A stretch of DNA of 64,000 nt, from contig NZ_JMPP01000018.1 in NCBI RefSeq assembly GCF_000735435.1, positions 124,001 through 188,000 on the forward strand. Direction: 5' to 3'. The stretch is from Klebsiella planticola ATCC 33531. GTDB lineage: Bacteria > Pseudomonadota > Gammaproteobacteria > Enterobacterales > Enterobacteriaceae. The position numbers were made by a program, and so were the translations under genes. The notes beneath the pieces were generated by a model. It worked only from the letters and a program-made list of their open reading frames with translations, was not told the origin of the DNA and did no database searches. Numbering within the stretch: the stretch's first letter is position 1; every line of letters starts with the position of its first letter. Below, in pieces: positions 16,885 to 26,081 of this stretch.

Positions 16885-17577
16885 TCAGCCCGCGCTATGT
16901 CGGTACATTCTGCGCGGATGGCCAATCTTACCGTATTGCATCTCCACGCTGAGAAAACCGCTCTCCACGCAGTGTTCCAGATAGCGGCGGGCGGTGGTTT
17001 TACTCAGCCCCGTCGCGCTCGCGACTTCGTCCACCGAAAAGCAGCGCAGCGTATGGTGGCTAAAGAGATTTTGTACCCGCGCCAGCGTATTCCCCTCTAT
17101 GCCTTTGCTGCCGTTATCCTGACGGTAGTTTTTCGCCTGCAGTTGATACAGGGAATCCACGTTTTGCTGATCGACGATCTTCCACACCCGCTGCTGTTCA
17201 GCGAACTGCATAAAGCGCTCAAGTGACTGGTTAAGACGCTTCCACGATACCGGCTTGAGGATGTAGTCGAACGCGCCGTTGCGGATCGCCAGGCTACAGG
17301 TATCCATATCGCTGGCGGCGGTGATAAAAATGACCGAACAGGGGGTACGTGCCAGCAGCGCATTACCGATAAGCGTAATGCCTTTCCCGTCCGGCAGGTA
17401 ATTATCCAGCAGCACCAGCTGCGGCCGCTTACTCTCAATTTGCGTCTGCGCGTCGGCCAGGGATGACGCAATGCCCACCAGCCGCAGGCCCGGATGTTTG
17501 CCAATCAGCTCCGCATGCAGCTGCGCCAACGCGTGCTCGTCTTCCACGATCAGTACATCGATAAGTTCATGTTGCAT
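16885..17577 (-). CDS. citB: CitB/DpiA-type response regulator
   Basis: A 230-residue two-component response regulator for citrate fermentation genes. The receiver domain has the acidic pair in VEDEHA and the phospho-acceptor D58 in LVLLDNYLPDGKG; the C-terminal helix-turn-helix is FSVDEVASATGLSKTTARRYLEH. ATG 17577 gives the usual MQHELIDVLIVEDE; the longer frame upstream lies inside citA. It overlaps citA by 11 bases. The divergent citrate lyase operon is the obvious target. Symbol by analogy with K. pneumoniae CitAB and E. coli DpiBA; it may carry another name in this second cluster. Confidence 0.88.
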   Translation of the reverse strand: MQHELIDVLIVEDEHALAQLHAELIGKHPGLRLVGIASSLADAQTQIESKRPQLVLLDNYLPDGKGITLIGNALLARTPCSVIFITAASDMDTCSLAIRNGAFDYILKPVSWKRLNQSLERFMQFAEQQRVWKIVDQQNVDSLYQLQAKNYRQDNGSKGIEGNTLARVQNLFSHHTLRCFSVDEVASATGLSKTTARRYLEHCVESGFLSVEMQYGKIGHPRRMYRHSAG

Positions 17578-19204
17578 AGTCGGTCTCTTCCAGTTCCTGT
17601 TCCGGGCGCCAGGCGCTTCCCGTGGCGGGAATAAACAGTGAAAAAATCGCGCCGCGGGGCATATTGTCGGCGACCTCGATCGTTCCGCCAGCCTGGCTGA
17701 CATAGCTGTCGATCAGGTACAGTCCGATACCGTGGTCGCCGCAGGTTTTGGTGGTGATGCCGCGCTCAAATATCCTCTCGCGCAAGGCCGGTGTAATGCC
17801 GACGCCGCGGTCGGCGACTTCAATAATCAGCTCACGGGCGTTGAGCTTAATCAGCACCTCTACCGGCTCGTGCGGCAACGGCGCGCGCTGCGTCGCTTCA
17901 ATGGCGTTATCCAGCAGGTTGCCGATAATCGAAATCAGCTCTGCTTCGGCAAGCGGAGCGAAGGGGCTCGCCATCCGGCAGGCCGGATCGAAGCTGAGTT
18001 GCACCCCTTTTTCGCGGGCGCGGGAGGCCTTGCCTAACAGCAGACCGCACAGCGTTGGCGAATGAAAGCGCGACGAGATAAAGTCCAGCAGCTCCTGGGC
18101 GTGTTCTGACTGGGCCTGAATATAGCCAATGGCTTCCTCATAACGCCCCATATGCAGCAGGCCGGAGAGCGTGGTCATGCGGTTGAGCTGCTCATGGCGC
18201 ATGATGCGCAGATTGTCGACGTAGCGTTTCACCTGGCTGAGCTGAGCGCTGAGGGTGTCTATCTCATTGCGATCGCGGAAGGTTATCACCCAGCCCTGCA
18301 GCGAATCCTCCAGCATGATCCGTACGCGGCTGGCGATCACCGTCAGATCGTTGAACCGACAGATCTCATCATGCGTGTCCCGTTGCAGCATCGTTTGCGG
18401 TGAGAAGAAAGGGACGGGGGCGATCACCTGGCCGATCGGCTGTCCGCGCAGCTGTCTGGCGGGCTGGTTCAGGCCCAGCAGCTTCCGCGCAGCCTGGTTG
18501 ATCACCTCGATCCGCAGATGGTCGTCGATAGCGATCACCCCTTCGTAGATCGACTCCATCATCGCTTTTTGCTGGCGCACCAGCAGGCCGATTTCACGCG
18601 GCTCCAGCGAGAAAATCTGCTTCTTAATGCTGCGGGTAAAAAACCACGAGAACACGAACAGGGCAACGAGCAGCAAAACGGCAGCGAGCAGAATATTGAC
18701 GGCTTTACTGACGGTAATGGTGTCGAGGTAGCTGGTGAGGTAGCCCACGGAGACAATCCCCACCACCTGACCGTCATCGCTGAAGATCGGTGCTTTGCTG
18801 CGTAGCGAAATCCCTAAACCCCCCTGGCGAATGGTGGTGGTGGTTTTGCCCTTCAGCACCTCCTCATTATCACCGCCGACGAGCAGAGTGCCGACCCGGT
18901 CGGCGAAGGCCGAATGAAACAAATGACGGCCCTGATTATCGCCGACGACAATAAAACTGGCGTCACTGCGCGCCGCTATTTTATGCATAAAATTAGTGAT
19001 TGCGCTAATATCCTTGCGGGCGACATTTTCACGTAATACAGGGATGATGGCGATCTCTTCTGCTTGTATTTTTGCCCGCGTGCTCATTTCCATATACAGC
19101 TGTTTTTCGACATCAATATAATAATAGCCTCCTAACAGCACGAAGAGCACTGAGAAAAAGGCCGTCAGTGAAATGAACAGCTTTATTTGAAATGAAACTT
19201 TCAT
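17567..19204 (-). CDS. citA: CitA/DpiB-type citrate sensor histidine kinase
   Basis: A 545-residue membrane kinase. A transmembrane helix at about residues 6-26 is followed by a periplasmic PAS domain for citrate, a second helix at about 170-190 (AVNILLAAVLLLVALFVFSW), a cytoplasmic PAS domain (AIDDHLRIEVINQAARKLLG), the phospho-accepting histidine in RHEQLNRMTTLSGLLH, and an HATPase domain with NLLDNAIEA and DHGIGLYLI. ATG 19204 gives MKVSFQIKLFISL; a TTG at 19223-19225 is an alternative start. It is divergent from the transporter gene and would switch on the operon when citrate is present. Confidence 0.88.
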   Translation of the reverse strand: MKVSFQIKLFISLTAFFSVLFVLLGGYYYIDVEKQLYMEMSTRAKIQAEEIAIIPVLRENVARKDISAITNFMHKIAARSDASFIVVGDNQGRHLFHSAFADRVGTLLVGGDNEEVLKGKTTTTIRQGGLGISLRSKAPIFSDDGQVVGIVSVGYLTSYLDTITVSKAVNILLAAVLLLVALFVFSWFFTRSIKKQIFSLEPREIGLLVRQQKAMMESIYEGVIAIDDHLRIEVINQAARKLLGLNQPARQLRGQPIGQVIAPVPFFSPQTMLQRDTHDEICRFNDLTVIASRVRIMLEDSLQGWVITFRDRNEIDTLSAQLSQVKRYVDNLRIMRHEQLNRMTTLSGLLHMGRYEEAIGYIQAQSEHAQELLDFISSRFHSPTLCGLLLGKASRAREKGVQLSFDPACRMASPFAPLAEAELISIIGNLLDNAIEATQRAPLPHEPVEVLIKLNARELIIEVADRGVGITPALRERIFERGITTKTCGDHGIGLYLIDSYVSQAGGTIEVADNMPRGAIFSLFIPATGSAWRPEQELEETDYAT

Positions 19205-19551
19205 CGCTATCACGCTGGGTATCAAGGGAAGTGGCTAATATATCATCTTTTTTCCGGCTGACATCTGCTTTGCCGGAAACTTGTGATCCTTTGCACAAGC
19301 GCTCTGCATGAGAAAAATATTGCTGTCGCCACAGATCTTAAATTTAGGTTAATAAATGTTATTTGTTTGTTCGTTTTAGAAAATAAACCATAAAAACCAC
19401 GCTAATAAATAAACTGTGAATCACATTAAATAAAAGAAACCATTAAAACCATAGCGTCCATTAAAGTTTCAGTTTTAATATGCTGAGCCTCACATTAAGT
19501 CTGCTTCGGGCACATTAAGCTGCCTGCACAAAATAACCAAGGGGCTTAATC
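19205..19551. promoter_or_regulatory. Divergent promoter region of citAB and the citrate operon
   Basis: A 347-base AT-rich region between the kinase and transporter genes. It must hold both promoters and the CitB sites, which in K. pneumoniae lie in such AT-rich divergent spacers. TGTGAATCACATTA near 19420 resembles a CRP site but lacks the 6-base spacer. Confidence 0.5.
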
Positions 19552-20913
19552 ATGAGCACAACTGACGATTCTTTCTCTGTTACCCAGGACCCAATTGATA
19601 TTCATAAACCTTCGCTCAAAGAGCGCTGGTGGCATATTATGGATAGCTGGAAAGTGGGGATTATTCCTTTACCGCTGTTTGTTCTTGCCGGGCTGCTGAT
19701 CGCCATCGATTGTCTGGGGGGGAAGTTACCGAGCGATATCGTGGTGATGGTTGCCACGCTGGCATTTTTTGGTTTTGCCTGCGGTGAATTCGGCAAGCGT
19801 CTGCCGATTGTCGGCAAGCTCGGCGCGGCGGCGATTTGCGCCACCTTCATCCCCTCCGCGCTGGTTTATTACGGCCTGCTGCCGGACGTGGTGGTGGAGT
19901 CCACCACCAAATTCTACAAATCCACCAACATCCTCTATCTCTATATCTGCTGCATTATTGTCGGCAGCATCATGAGCATGAACCGCACCGTGCTGATCCA
20001 GGGCTTCCTGCGCATCTTCTTCCCGATGCTGTGCGGGGAAATCGTCGGCATGATCGTCGGCATGGGGGTGGGGCTGGCGCTCGGCCTCGAACCATTCCAG
20101 ATCTTCTTCTTTATCATTCTGCCGATCATGGCGGGCGGCGTGGGTGAAGGGGCGATCCCACTGTCGATCGGCTATGCGACGTTGCTACATATGGATCAGG
20201 GCGTGGCGCTGGGACGCGTCCTGCCGATGGTGATGCTGGGCGGCCTTACCGCCATTATCATCTCCGGCTGTCTGAACCAACTCGGCAAACGCTATCCGCA
20301 CCTGACCGGTGAAGGCCAGCTGATGCCAAACCGCGCGAATACCGACGAAACGGCCTCACAGCCTGCCTTCTCCGGCAAAGTCGACGTCACCACCATCGCT
20401 TCCGGCGCGCTGCTGGCGGTACTGCTGTATATGCTGGGGATGCTGGGCCACAAGCTGATTGGTCTGCCTGCACCGGTTGGCATGCTGTTTATGGCGGTGC
20501 TGGTGAAGCTGTTTAACGGCGTCTCCCCGCGCATACTTGAAGGTTCTCAGGTGGTCTACAAATTCTTCCAGACCTCTGTGACCTATCCCATCCTGTTTGC
20601 CGTTGGCGTAGCGATCACCCCATGGCACGAACTGGTCGCCGCTTTCACCATCAGCAACCTGCTGGTGATTATCAGCACCGTCTCTGCGCTGGTGGCGACC
20701 GGTTTCTTCGTCGGCAAAAAGATTGGCATGCATCCGATTGATGTCGCCATCGTCTCCTGCTGCCAGAGCGGACAGGGCGGCACCGGCGATGTGGCGATTC
20801 TGACCGCCGGCAACCGTATGAGCCTGATGCCATTCGCCCAGATTGCCACCCGCATCGGCGGGGCGATCAACGTCTCCATCTCGCTGTTGGTTCTCGGCAA
20901 CTTCCTCGTTTAA
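19552..20913 (+). CDS. 2-hydroxycarboxylate transporter family protein (citrate uptake)
   Basis: A 453-residue inner-membrane carrier of the 2HCT family (CitS, CimH, CitP, CitW). Family hallmarks are the two reentrant-loop glycine motifs, IMAGGVGEGAIPLSIGYA and CQSGQGGTGDVAILTAGNRM, the second ending in a conserved Arg that binds a substrate carboxylate. It has about eleven hydrophobic segments. It differs clearly from the K. pneumoniae Na+/citrate carrier CitS, so it may use Na+ or H+ symport or citrate/acetate exchange. First gene of the citrate lyase operon, 17 bases before the FAH gene. Confidence 0.9.
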   Translation: MSTTDDSFSVTQDPIDIHKPSLKERWWHIMDSWKVGIIPLPLFVLAGLLIAIDCLGGKLPSDIVVMVATLAFFGFACGEFGKRLPIVGKLGAAAICATFIPSALVYYGLLPDVVVESTTKFYKSTNILYLYICCIIVGSIMSMNRTVLIQGFLRIFFPMLCGEIVGMIVGMGVGLALGLEPFQIFFFIILPIMAGGVGEGAIPLSIGYATLLHMDQGVALGRVLPMVMLGGLTAIIISGCLNQLGKRYPHLTGEGQLMPNRANTDETASQPAFSGKVDVTTIASGALLAVLLYMLGMLGHKLIGLPAPVGMLFMAVLVKLFNGVSPRILEGSQVVYKFFQTSVTYPILFAVGVAITPWHELVAAFTISNLLVIISTVSALVATGFFVGKKIGMHPIDVAIVSCCQSGQGGTGDVAILTAGNRMSLMPFAQIATRIGGAINVSISLLVLGNFLV

Positions 20914-20930
20914 GTTTTCAGGAAAACATC

Positions 20931-21794
20931 ATGAAACTCGCAAGCTTTATCTATCAGGGTTCCCGTAGCTTTGGCATCGTCAAGGCGGAAGGGATGATCG
21001 ATTTAGGTCGTCGCCTCGGCGATCGCTACGGTGACCTCAAGGCGCTGCTGCAGGGCAACGGGCTGGCGGAAGCCGGCCGCTATCTCAACGATGCGGTCGA
21101 TGTGCCGATGAGCGCCGTCACCTTCCTGCCGGTGATTGAGCAGCCGGAAAAAATCCTCTGCGTCGGCATGAACTATGCCGAAAAGCGCAAAGAGTTCGAC
21201 CAGCACAATCCGGCGCCGACGCTGTTTGTTCGTTTCCCGGATTCGCAGACGGCGCACAACGCGCCGGTGCTGAAACCGCGCCATTCCAGCGAATTTGACT
21301 ACGAAGGCGAACTGGCGGTGATTATCGGCAAAGGCGGCGAAAACATCCGTCGCGAGGAGGCGCTGCGCCACGTTGCCGGCTACAGCTGCTACATGGATGG
21401 CTCCGCGCGCGACTGGCAGCACAGCTGGTTTACCGCGGGGAAAAACTGGCGGCAGACCGGCGCATTCGGCCCGTGGATGGCGACCGCGGATGAGATCCCG
21501 GATCCGCATCAGCTGACGATCCGCACCTGGCTGAACGGCCGGATGGTTCAGGACGACAACACCAGCAGCATGATCCACAAGGTGGCGGAGCTTATCGAGT
21601 ACATCAGCACCTTCACCCGCTTAAGCCCGGGCGATGTGATCATCACCGGATCGCCGGGCGGGGTGGGGAAAAAGCGTAACCCGCCGCTGTTTATGCAGGA
21701 GGGCGATCGCATTGAGGTTGAGATTGAGCATATTGGCCATCTCAGCAATGTGATCATGGAAGCGCCAGCCAGCACGCTGACGACGGCACACTGA
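20931..21794 (+). CDS. FAH (fumarylacetoacetate hydrolase) family protein in citrate operon
   Basis: A 287-residue cytoplasmic enzyme. The FAH fold is shown by the metal-binding block FDYEGELAVIIGKGG, then YSCYMDGSARDWQ, GAFGPWMAT, LNGRMVQDDNTSSMI and SPGDVIITGSPGGVG. Members hydrolyse or decarboxylate oxo-acids; FAHD1 is an oxaloacetate decarboxylase. The operon makes oxaloacetate from citrate but has no oadGAB in view, so a soluble oxaloacetate decarboxylase or tautomerase role is an attractive inference. ATG 20931 follows AGGAAAA. It lies between the transporter and citC with tight spacing. Confidence 0.85.
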   Translation: MKLASFIYQGSRSFGIVKAEGMIDLGRRLGDRYGDLKALLQGNGLAEAGRYLNDAVDVPMSAVTFLPVIEQPEKILCVGMNYAEKRKEFDQHNPAPTLFVRFPDSQTAHNAPVLKPRHSSEFDYEGELAVIIGKGGENIRREEALRHVAGYSCYMDGSARDWQHSWFTAGKNWRQTGAFGPWMATADEIPDPHQLTIRTWLNGRMVQDDNTSSMIHKVAELIEYISTFTRLSPGDVIITGSPGGVGKKRNPPLFMQEGDRIEVEIEHIGHLSNVIMEAPASTLTTAH

Positions 21795-21804
21795 GTAGGG
21801 CGTG

Positions 21805-22827
21805 ATGATGGACTCGCAACCCGCTATCGACTTTCGCTTCACGGAAGTGGCCCAACACCCGGAACGTCTGAGCCAGATTCGTTACCTGCTGACGGACAGC
21901 GGTCTGGGGATGGACAACGATATCACGCTGTTTGTTGAGGCCTGGTCCGGAAGGCAGCTGGTGGGCTGCGCGGGGCTGGCCGCCAACGTTATCAAATGCG
22001 TGGCGGTCGATGAGCAGCTGCGCGGTGTGAACCTTAGCGCGCGGCTGCTGGCGGAAGTGGAAAACGTCGCCCTCGCGCGCGGCCATTTTCATCTCTTCCT
22101 TTGCACCCGGCCCTGCAACGAGGAGCGCTTTGCCCGCAGCGGCTTCTGGCCTGTCGCCCGCAGTGGCAATAACGCGGTATTGATGGAAAACACGCCGCAG
22201 GGCATTACGCGCTACTGCCGTTCGCTGCGCCAGGAGCACCGGCCCGGCCAGGATATCGGCGCGATTGTCATGAACGCTAATCCGTTCACGCTTGGCCACC
22301 GCCATCTGGTGGAACACGCGGCGGCACGCTGCGACTGGCTGCATCTGTTTGTGGTATGTGAAGACGCCTCTTTCTTTCCGTTCACCGCGCGTCTGGAGAT
22401 GGTACGGGCCGGAGTGGCACATCTGTCGAATGTCTCCGTGCACGAGGGCTCGCAGTACATCATCTCGCGCGCCACTTTTCCGGCCTACTTCCTGAAAGAG
22501 AGCGGAAAAGTGCAGCAGGCGTGGAGCGAAATCGACGTGCTGATCTTTCGCGACTACATCGCGCCGTCTCTCGGCATTACCCATCGTTTTATCGGCTCCG
22601 AGCCGTTTTGTGATATCACCCGTCAGTACAACCAGACGCTGCATGAACTGCTGGCTGGCCACATCCACGTTGAGGAGGTGGCCCGAATCAAGGCCGGGGG
22701 CAGCGCCATTTCGGCCTCGGAAGTCCGTCGTTTACTTAAGACAGAACAGTATTCTCGTATTCGGGACATTGTCCCGGAATCCACTTTCGCGCATCTCGAA
22801 GCGCACTACAGCGCGGAAGTCGCTTAA
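21805..22827 (+). CDS. citC: [Citrate (pro-3S)-lyase] ligase
   Basis: About 340 residues. CitC activates citrate lyase by acetylating the thiol of its prosthetic group, using acetate and ATP. The N-terminal half is a GNAT-like domain (LVGCAGLAANVIKCVAVDEQLRG); the C-terminal half is a nucleotidyltransferase with the HIGH-like NANPFTLGHRHLVEHAA and IGSEPFCDITRQYN. The start is one of three tandem codons, GTG 21802, ATG 21805 or ATG 21808; 21805 is used here and the ribosome-binding site is weak. It lies ten bases after the FAH gene. Confidence 0.93.
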   Translation: MMDSQPAIDFRFTEVAQHPERLSQIRYLLTDSGLGMDNDITLFVEAWSGRQLVGCAGLAANVIKCVAVDEQLRGVNLSARLLAEVENVALARGHFHLFLCTRPCNEERFARSGFWPVARSGNNAVLMENTPQGITRYCRSLRQEHRPGQDIGAIVMNANPFTLGHRHLVEHAAARCDWLHLFVVCEDASFFPFTARLEMVRAGVAHLSNVSVHEGSQYIISRATFPAYFLKESGKVQQAWSEIDVLIFRDYIAPSLGITHRFIGSEPFCDITRQYNQTLHELLAGHIHVEEVARIKAGGSAISASEVRRLLKTEQYSRIRDIVPESTFAHLEAHYSAEVA

Positions 22828-22843
22828 CTATCAGGAAACGAAC

Positions 22844-23134
22844 ATGAAAATTGTAAGGGAGGCGCTGGCCGGTACGCAGGAGTCCAGCGACCTGATGGTG
22901 AAAATCGCCCCCGCCGACGGCGAGCTGGAGATTATCATCCACAGTGAAGTGATGAAGCAGTTTGGCGAGCAGATTCGTCAGGTGGTTGAGGAAACGCTGC
23001 GCGCGATGGCGGTGCGGCAGGGATTGATTATCATCGAAGACAAAGGCGCGCTGGATTGCGTCATTCGTGCGCGATTGCAAAGCGCGGTGCTGCGCGCCGT
23101 CGATGAACCGCATATCGACTGGAGGACACTGTGA
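22844..23134 (+). CDS. citD: Citrate lyase acyl carrier protein (gamma subunit)
   Basis: A 96-residue acyl carrier protein. The N-terminus [20 protein letters not shown] carries the serine (S14) to which 2'-(5''-phosphoribosyl)-3'-dephospho-CoA is attached by CitX. The rest ([40 protein letters not shown]) matches the family. ATG 22844 follows AGGAAACG; the longer upstream frame lies within citC. The stop overlaps the citE start. Confidence 0.95.
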   Translation: MKIVREALAGTQESSDLMVKIAPADGELEIIIHSEVMKQFGEQIRQVVEETLRAMAVRQGLIIIEDKGALDCVIRARLQSAVLRAVDEPHIDWRTL

Positions 23135-24009
23135 TGAACAGGCTCCGTCGTAGCATGTTATTCCTGCCGGGCGCTAACGCAGCCATGCTCTCTACCGCCT
23201 TTATTTACCGTCCCGATTCGATCATGTTCGATCTTGAGGACGCGGTGGCGCTGCGTGAGAAAGACAGCGCTCGGCTGCTGGTCTGGCATGCGCTCCAGCA
23301 CCCCATGTATCAGGATATCGAAACCGTGGTGCGCATTAACCCGCTGAGCACGCCGTTTGGCTTGCTGGATCTGGAAGCCGCCGTGCGGGCTGGCGTGGAC
23401 GTGATCCGATTGCCGAAAACCGATACTCCGGAAGATATCGACGAACTGGAAAGCCACCTGGTGCGTATCGAGCGCGACTGCGGGCGTGAAGTGGGGTCCA
23501 CCCGCATCATGGCGGCGATTGAGTCGGCCGTTGGCGTCATTAACGCCGTGGCCATTGCCCGCCGTTCCCCGCGGCTGATTGGGATTGCGCTGGCGGCCTT
23601 TGATTATGTGATGGATATGCAGACCGAGCGCAGCGACGGTACCGAACTGTTCTACGCCCGCTGCGCGGTACTGCATGCCGCCCGGGCAGCCGGTATCGAT
23701 GCCTTCGACGTGGTGTGGTCAGATGTGAACGACGAAGCCGGATTCCTGCGCGAAGTCGAGTTGATCCGCAAAATGGGCTTTAACGGCAAATCGTTGATTA
23801 ACCCGCGTCAGATTGACCTGCTGCACAATGCGTATGCGCCAACCCGGCAGGAGGTCGAACACGCGCAGTTAGTGATTGAAGCCGCGCAGGAGGGGGAACG
23901 CAATGGCCTGGGCGTGGTCTCGCTCAACGGCAAAATGGTCGATGCCCCGATTATTAACCACGCACAGAGAGTGCTGGAACGCGCGGCCGCCTCCGGCGTG
24001 CGCCGTTAA
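23134..24009 (+). CDS. citE: Citrate lyase beta subunit (citryl-ACP lyase)
   Basis: A 291-residue TIM-barrel lyase that splits citryl-ACP to acetyl-ACP and oxaloacetate. Family blocks are [59 protein letters not shown] and [13 protein letters not shown]. The acidic Mg2+ ligands are in DLEDAV and the barrel glutamate of AAIESA. Start: ATG 23134 (TGATG overlap with citD) or GTG 23131; GGAGGA lies just upstream. Confidence 0.96.
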   Translation: MNRLRRSMLFLPGANAAMLSTAFIYRPDSIMFDLEDAVALREKDSARLLVWHALQHPMYQDIETVVRINPLSTPFGLLDLEAAVRAGVDVIRLPKTDTPEDIDELESHLVRIERDCGREVGSTRIMAAIESAVGVINAVAIARRSPRLIGIALAAFDYVMDMQTERSDGTELFYARCAVLHAARAAGIDAFDVVWSDVNDEAGFLREVELIRKMGFNGKSLINPRQIDLLHNAYAPTRQEVEHAQLVIEAAQEGERNGLGVVSLNGKMVDAPIINHAQRVLERAAASGVRR

Positions 24010-24019
24010 GGATAAAACA

Positions 24020-25537
24020 ATGAACCAGACAGAACTTCTCCATGCGACCTTCCCTCATCTGCGGGATTTAAAACCGTTTGATTCTGCCCTCAGCGCTACG
24101 CCCTGGCTGGCCGACGTGGAGGAAAAGCATCGTCGTAAGCTGTGTGCATCCCTCGAAGAGGCGGTGGCGCGCAGCGGCCTGCAGGACGGAATGACTATCT
24201 CCTTTCACCATGCCTTCCGTGAAGGCGATCGGGTGATTAACAGCGTAGTGGCGAAGCTTGCGCAAATGGGTTTTAAAGGCCTGACGTTGGCTTCCAGCTC
24301 ACTGATGACCTGCAACGATGCCCTTATCGAACATATCCAGAGCGGGGTGATTCGCCGCATTTATACCTCAGGGATGCGCGGGAAACTGGCGGAGGCTATC
24401 TCCCACGGAGTGATGGATGAGCCGGTGCAAATCCATTCCCACGGCGGGCGGGTGAAATTACTACAGGATGGCGAACTGAACATTGACGTCGCGTTTCTCG
24501 GTGTGCCGTGCAGCGATGAGTTCGGCAATGCCAACGGGACCCACGGGCGCTCCTGCTGCGGTTCGCTCGGCTATGCGATGGTCGATGCGCACTTTGCCCG
24601 GCGGGTGGTGCTGCTGACTGAAGAACTGGTGCCATTCCCCAATATGCCGGCGAGCCTGATGCAGGATCAGGTGGATTACATCGTGCAGGTTGATAGCGTG
24701 GGCGACCCGGCGAAGATCAGCGTCGGTGCGGCGCGCGTCACCAGTAACCCGCGTGAACTGATGATCGCCCGCTATGCGGCAGATGTGATTGAGCACTCCG
24801 GTTACTTCAGAGCCGGTTTTTCGATGCAGACCGGCTCCGGGGCGGCGGCTACCGCCTGCACCCGCTTTATGGAAGAGAAGATGGAGCGCAGCGGCGTGAA
24901 AGCCCGCTTTGCGCTGGGTGGGATTACCGGCAGTCTGGTGGATCTGCATGAGAAGGGGCTGATTGAAAAGCTGCTCGATACCCAGTGCTTTGACGGTCAG
25001 GCGGCTGCTTCGCTGGCGCGCAATCCCAATCACGTGGAGATCTCCACCAACGTTTATGCCAACCCGGGCAGCAAGGCGGCGAGCTGCGACCAGCTGGACG
25101 TGGCTATTCTCAGCGCGCTGGAAATCGACGTCGATTTTAACGTTAACGTGATTACCGGTTCCGATGGCGTGATGCGCGGGGCGTCCGGCGGTCACTGTGA
25201 TGTGGCGGCAGCGGCAAACCTGACTATTGTCGTCGCCCCGCTGCTGCGCAGCCGCATTCCCACGGTAGTCAAGCGGGTGACGACGCGACTGACGCCGGGA
25301 GAAAGCATCGATGTGCTGGTCACCGATCACGGGATTGCGGTGAATCCGGCGCGACCGGAGATCCGCGCGCGCCTGATTGCCGCCGGGATGAACATCGTCG
25401 ATATCGACGCGCTGTATGCGCGGGCTATCTCGCTCAGCGGGATCCCCAAACCCATTGAATTCACCGACAAAATCGTCGGCGTCATTCGCTACCGCGACGG
25501 GCGGGTGATTGATACCGTGCGCCAGGTTAAGGAGTAG
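24020..25537 (+). CDS. citF: Citrate lyase alpha subunit (citrate:ACP transferase)
   Basis: A 505-residue CoA-transferase-like subunit that exchanges the acetyl group on the ACP for citrate. Typical blocks are MTISFHHAFREGDRVIN, HSHGGRVKLLQDGELNIDVAFLG, FSMQTGSGAAATACTRFMEE, ITGSDGVMRGASGGHCDVAA and the C-terminal DHGIAVNPARPE. ATG 24020 gives MNQTELLHATFP; the longer upstream frame lies inside citE. Ten bases separate it from citE and four from citX. Confidence 0.96.
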   Translation: MNQTELLHATFPHLRDLKPFDSALSATPWLADVEEKHRRKLCASLEEAVARSGLQDGMTISFHHAFREGDRVINSVVAKLAQMGFKGLTLASSSLMTCNDALIEHIQSGVIRRIYTSGMRGKLAEAISHGVMDEPVQIHSHGGRVKLLQDGELNIDVAFLGVPCSDEFGNANGTHGRSCCGSLGYAMVDAHFARRVVLLTEELVPFPNMPASLMQDQVDYIVQVDSVGDPAKISVGAARVTSNPRELMIARYAADVIEHSGYFRAGFSMQTGSGAAATACTRFMEEKMERSGVKARFALGGITGSLVDLHEKGLIEKLLDTQCFDGQAAASLARNPNHVEISTNVYANPGSKAASCDQLDVAILSALEIDVDFNVNVITGSDGVMRGASGGHCDVAAAANLTIVVAPLLRSRIPTVVKRVTTRLTPGESIDVLVTDHGIAVNPARPEIRARLIAAGMNIVDIDALYARAISLSGIPKPIEFTDKIVGVIRYRDGRVIDTVRQVKE

Positions 25538-25541
25538 CAAC

Positions 25542-26081
25542 ATGAACACTGCGACACCCGTGGCGGCGGGTGTCAGCCTTGAGGCGTGGCTGGCGGCGAA
25601 AGAATGCCGCGCGGCGCGCCAGGCTGACTGGCTAAAACGTTATCAACAGCCGATTATTTCGCTGACCCTGGTGACACCGGGAACGGTAAAAAATAGTCTC
25701 CGCTACCGCAATACGATGGGCGTGGCGCTACAGATGTGCGACCAGCTGCTGTGGGAGAACCGCTGGCCGGTGCGAGATCGCCAGATACTGTGGTTCCCGA
25801 CGGGGCCTGAGGCGATGTGGTCCGTGGCGCACAATGCGCCGGAGATCAAGGCCCACTGCGTGGCGTTGGAGCAGAGCCATCCGCTCGGCAGGCTGTGGGA
25901 CCTGGATGTGATCTGCCCGCAGGATGGCCACGTTGGCCGCCTGTCGCTTGGCCTGCACATGCGCCGCTGCCTGGTGTGTGATGAGCCGGCGCATGTCTGC
26001 TCTCGCTCGCGCAAGCATCCGGTCGGGCAGGTGGTGGGAAGTGTGGAGAAGATTATCAATGACTGGTTTGCCCGCGACTAA
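25542..26081 (+). CDS. citX: Apo-citrate lyase phosphoribosyl-dephospho-CoA transferase
   Basis: A 179-residue nucleotidyltransferase-like enzyme that loads the prosthetic group onto CitD. Recognised by the family blocks QPIISLTLVTPGTVKNS, ALEQSHPLGRLWDLDVIC and RRCLVCDEPAHVCSRSRKH. ATG 25542 follows AGGAG at 25530-25534. It overlaps citG by 23 bases, so the two prosthetic-group enzymes are translationally coupled. Confidence 0.94.
   Translation: MNTATPVAAGVSLEAWLAAKECRAARQADWLKRYQQPIISLTLVTPGTVKNSLRYRNTMGVALQMCDQLLWENRWPVRDRQILWFPTGPEAMWSVAHNAPEIKAHCVALEQSHPLGRLWDLDVICPQDGHVGRLSLGLHMRRCLVCDEPAHVCSRSRKHPVGQVVGSVEKIINDWFARD

Noticed and set aside
19415..19430. CRP site TGTGAATCACATTA in the citrate divergent promoter
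   Set aside because: The two half-sites abut without the 6-base spacer that CRP needs.
24461..25549. A 362-codon open frame antisense to citF
   Set aside because: The forward strand is clearly citF with all family motifs; the antisense translation shows no domain.
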